A stretch of DNA of 17,327 bases from UBA6164 sp964344895 (GTDB lineage: Bacteria; Patescibacteriota; Gracilibacteria; BD1-5; UBA6164). The stretch is taken from the NCBI GenBank assembly GCA_964344895.1, contig CAYFPB010000020.1, positions 1-17,327 on the forward strand, given 5' to 3'. The notes below the pieces were generated by a model. That model did not search any database. It was not told the DNA's origin and worked only from the letters and a program-made list of their open reading frames with translations. Positions 15,858 to 17,327 of the stretch are shown here, in pieces; positions within the stretch are counted from its first letter, which is position 1; each line of letters begins with the position of its first letter. The position numbers and the translations under genes are program-made.

Positions 15858-16148
15858 ATGTTTTATAAGATAGAGATACCAAAAACAGTAGAAGATGATA
15901 TTTTTGATTTAACAGATTATATTTATAGATTTACATTTGATAAAATATTAGCCAAACAAATATATGATGAATTATATAGAAAAATATTTTCACTAGATTT
16001 TTTACCAAATAGACATGAAGAGTATTTATGAGAATATAGAAGAATTATAGTGAAATGAAGTTAAAAAATAATCTATAGAGTAGATGAAGAAAATAAAAAA
16101 GTGATAATAATCAGAGTTATAAGAGTAGAACAAAATAAAAATATATAA
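15858..16148 (+). pseudogene. ParE/RelE-type toxin copy 2, broken by a nonsense codon
   Basis: The first 68 codons are identical to the intact toxin. Codon 69, Tyr TAT in copy 1, is TAA here (16062-16064), so the product ends after G-S and lacks the last two strands, including Tyr69, Tyr73 and later conserved residues. The frame then stays open to TAA at 16146-16148, so the tail is recognisable but unread. Base differences from copy 1 are concentrated in this tail. Confidence 0.88.
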
Positions 16149-16178
16149 AAAAATCAAGTAAAAATACTTGATTTTTTT
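16147..16178 (+). terminator. Rho-independent terminator of copy 2
   Basis: TCAAGTA pairs with TACTTGA around AAAA, flanked by A and T runs. It is homologous to the terminator at 14715. Confidence 0.83.
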
Positions 16179-16193
16179 GTCTTTCAAAAAAAC

Positions 16194-16260
16194 TCAAAAA
16201 AAGATTTGCGTTTTTTTTTTTTTTATAATGGGATTAATTGGATAGCAATTAATTGTTATT
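16194..16260 (+). repeat. Poly(T) head element, copy 2, possible promoter
   Basis: AAAAAGATTTGCG plus a long T run leads into TATAAT (16224-16229) and the dyad ATTAATTG-GATAG-CAATTAAT. It shares its core with 14028-14085. The TATAAT may serve as -10 for the surface-protein gene, now separated from it by a GC-rich element. Confidence 0.5.
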
Positions 16261-16263
16261 TAT

Positions 16264-16346
16264 CCCCCATCCCAGCTTCCCCCTGTCAGGGGAGGAGCTA
16301 TATTTTTTCTCCCCTGACAAGGGGAGGTGCCTGAAAGGCAGAGGGG
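16264..16346. repeat. GC-rich palindromic element (MITE/REP-like), copy B
   Basis: CTTCCCCCTGTCAGGGGAG (from 16276) faces CTCCCCTGACAAGGGGAG (from 16309), followed by GTGCCTGAAAGGCAGAGGGG, which contains its own small CCT...AGG hairpin. It is GC-rich, noncoding and unlike the host sequence. Its sequence differs from element A. Confidence 0.68.
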
Positions 16347-16349
16347 TTT

Positions 16350-16355
16350 TATAAT
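16350..16355 (+). promoter_or_regulatory. Possible -10 box TATAAT for the surface-protein gene
   Basis: A perfect TATAAT lies 16 bases before the ATG, at the edge of the GC-rich element. No -35 is evident, and the leader would be very short. Confidence 0.3.
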
Positions 16356-16371
16356 ATAAACCAAGCACCCC

Positions 16372-17327
16372 ATGAAAAACCTACTAACAAACACAACAAA
16401 GTCAGCCTACAAAGGAATCATATTCTGAACATTTTTCTGACTAACAGTATTTTCTATAGCCTATGCAGCCAGTATCACATCAACAACCCAAACAATTACA
16501 AGCTGAGATTCTATTACTGCTAATTGGTATCAAGAGGTTAATGATAAGATTGGGGGGATAAGTGTGAGTGGGGTAGATTTAAAATCAACTAATAATATAG
16601 TTATTTCATCATCTAATCCAATTTTAAAAATAGAAGATACTGATGGCCCTTATACCTCAACAATTTCAGAAGTAGGTTCAAATATGGAATTGAATTCTGT
16701 ATCATGACATATGAGATTTAGAACAGGTTCTAGCTGAACTGAGAATATGCGTATTTCACCAGGTTGAGATGTAACTTTTTATGAAGATACATGAACAAAT
16801 GGGAAAATGATATGGGATGCTAGTACCGAAAGATTAGGGATTGGGACAACTACACCAGAATATCCTCTACATGTAAAAGGTGAAGTAGCTTTTTGAGATC
16901 AAACAACATCTTATAGTAAAATTTATATGAGTCATAATACTACAGATGCTCAATTATGGTCTTGAGGTAATAAGTTTGAAATACAATGAGGAGGAAAAAC
17001 AAGAGTTTCTGTGAACACAAACAATGGTAATGTATGAATCTGAACAGTAAATCCTAATTCTAAATTAGAAGTAACTTCTAATGTAAATAGAACATCTATA
17101 GATTCAAATTTGGATGCTTGAAGTAATCATGATATACAGATAAGATCAGATAATGTAGCAGATAGTAATATACTTTCTATAGGTTTTGCTCAACAAACAT
17201 CTTGATCATGGGCTGATTCAGCAATTACATCAAAAACACTAAGTCCAGGTAATACGCGTTTATGATTCTGGACAGAGAATAATAATAGTAGTGCTGAGAG
17301 AGTGAGTATAAATAATAATGGTAATGT
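16372..17327 (+). CDS. Secreted tail-fibre-like surface protein with GIGT repeats; 3' end outside window
   Basis: ATG at 16372 is open to the window end (318 codons visible). The N-terminus (KNLLTNTTKSAYKG, then a hydrophobic core IIFGTFFGLTVFSIAYA) is a Sec signal peptide with likely cleavage near residue 32. The exported part is Ser/Thr/Asn/Gly rich and carries beta-repeat motifs: ERLGIGTTTPEYPLHVKG (from residue 153), NGNVGIGTVNPNSKLEVTS (about 218-236), and NNNGNV at the window end where a third begins. These [NL]-x-GIGT-x-x-P-x-x-x-L-x-V units are common in phage tail-fibre-like and S74-chaperone-containing surface proteins, so the missing C-terminus may hold such a domain. The role would be adhesion or surface coating, by inference. 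Gly is written both as GGN and UGA. Confidence 0.82.

Larger units (their letters stand above)
15629..16178 (+). repeat. Direct duplication of the ParE/RelE-type module (copy 2 of 14197-14746)
   Basis: The offset between copies is 1432 bases. From the -35 region to 16063 only two differences occur, both in the leader; at least 380 bases are identical. From 16064 to 16148 there are 11 differences in 85 bases. Confidence 0.9.

Noticed and set aside
1..17327. tRNA or rRNA genes
   Set aside because: I saw no cloverleaf with a GTTCGAATC-like arm and no rRNA-like conserved GC-rich stretch; a tRNA scan would settle it.
1..17327. Extensive frameshift or pseudogene decay explaining the short standard-code frames
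   Set aside because: The interruptions are all TGA, in frame, and at family glycine positions, so recoding explains them better than decay.

Overview
The window reads coherently only when UGA is translated as glycine (translation table 25). With that code almost the whole 17.3 kb fills with long, TAA- or TAG-terminated genes; with the standard code it collapses into fragments. Together with the very low G+C, AGA as the dominant arginine codon and weak Shine-Dalgarno sites, this points to Candidatus Gracilibacteria (BD1-5) or Absconditabacteria (SR1) of the candidate phyla radiation. The sequence alone does not decide between the two.

Layout. (1) 2-1936 (+): 3' part of a gene for a repeat-rich protein with a C-terminal caspase-like His/Cys pair. 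(2) 1998-4119 (-): two genes of unknown function, each with its own promoter; the second encodes an acidic protein with a 100-residue tandem duplication. (3) 4220-4384 (-): a 54-residue exported peptide with its own promoter and terminator, divergent from the next block. (4) 4539-8974 (+): a signalling operon of OmpR-type response regulator, zinc-ribbon plus GNAT-like protein, multi-pass membrane histidine kinase, and a second OmpR-type regulator. (5) 9035-10415 (+): two unknown proteins behind a TTGCAT-N17-TAAAAT promoter. (6) 10454-13389: a phosphate/polyphosphate group, with a CYTH triphosphate-binding enzyme (+) converging on a VTC-type polyphosphate polymerase-like protein and a PiT phosphate transporter (both -). 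(7) 13472-16178 (+): a toxin-antitoxin island with HicBA, a ParE/RelE-type pair, a BrnTA-like pair and a second, broken copy of the ParE/RelE-type pair. Four promoters in this island share one upstream architecture. Two GC-rich palindromic elements lie in or beside it. (8) 16372-17327 (+): the start of a secreted tail-fibre-like surface protein with GIGT repeats, cut by the window end.

How the parts may work together. The peptide, kinase and regulators form a plausible extracellular-sensing locus. One promoter class (TTGCAT, 17 bp, TAAAAT/TAACAT) occurs upstream of the acidic duplicated protein, the 9035 operon and the phosphate transporter, and the first two of those proteins also share an N-terminal motif. 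PiT import plus VTC-type polymerisation suggests phosphate storage as polyphosphate. Long perfect A/T-only palindromes sit at three same-strand gene junctions, at or just after stop codons. The toxin-antitoxin genes use UGA for glycine, so they are adapted to this code.
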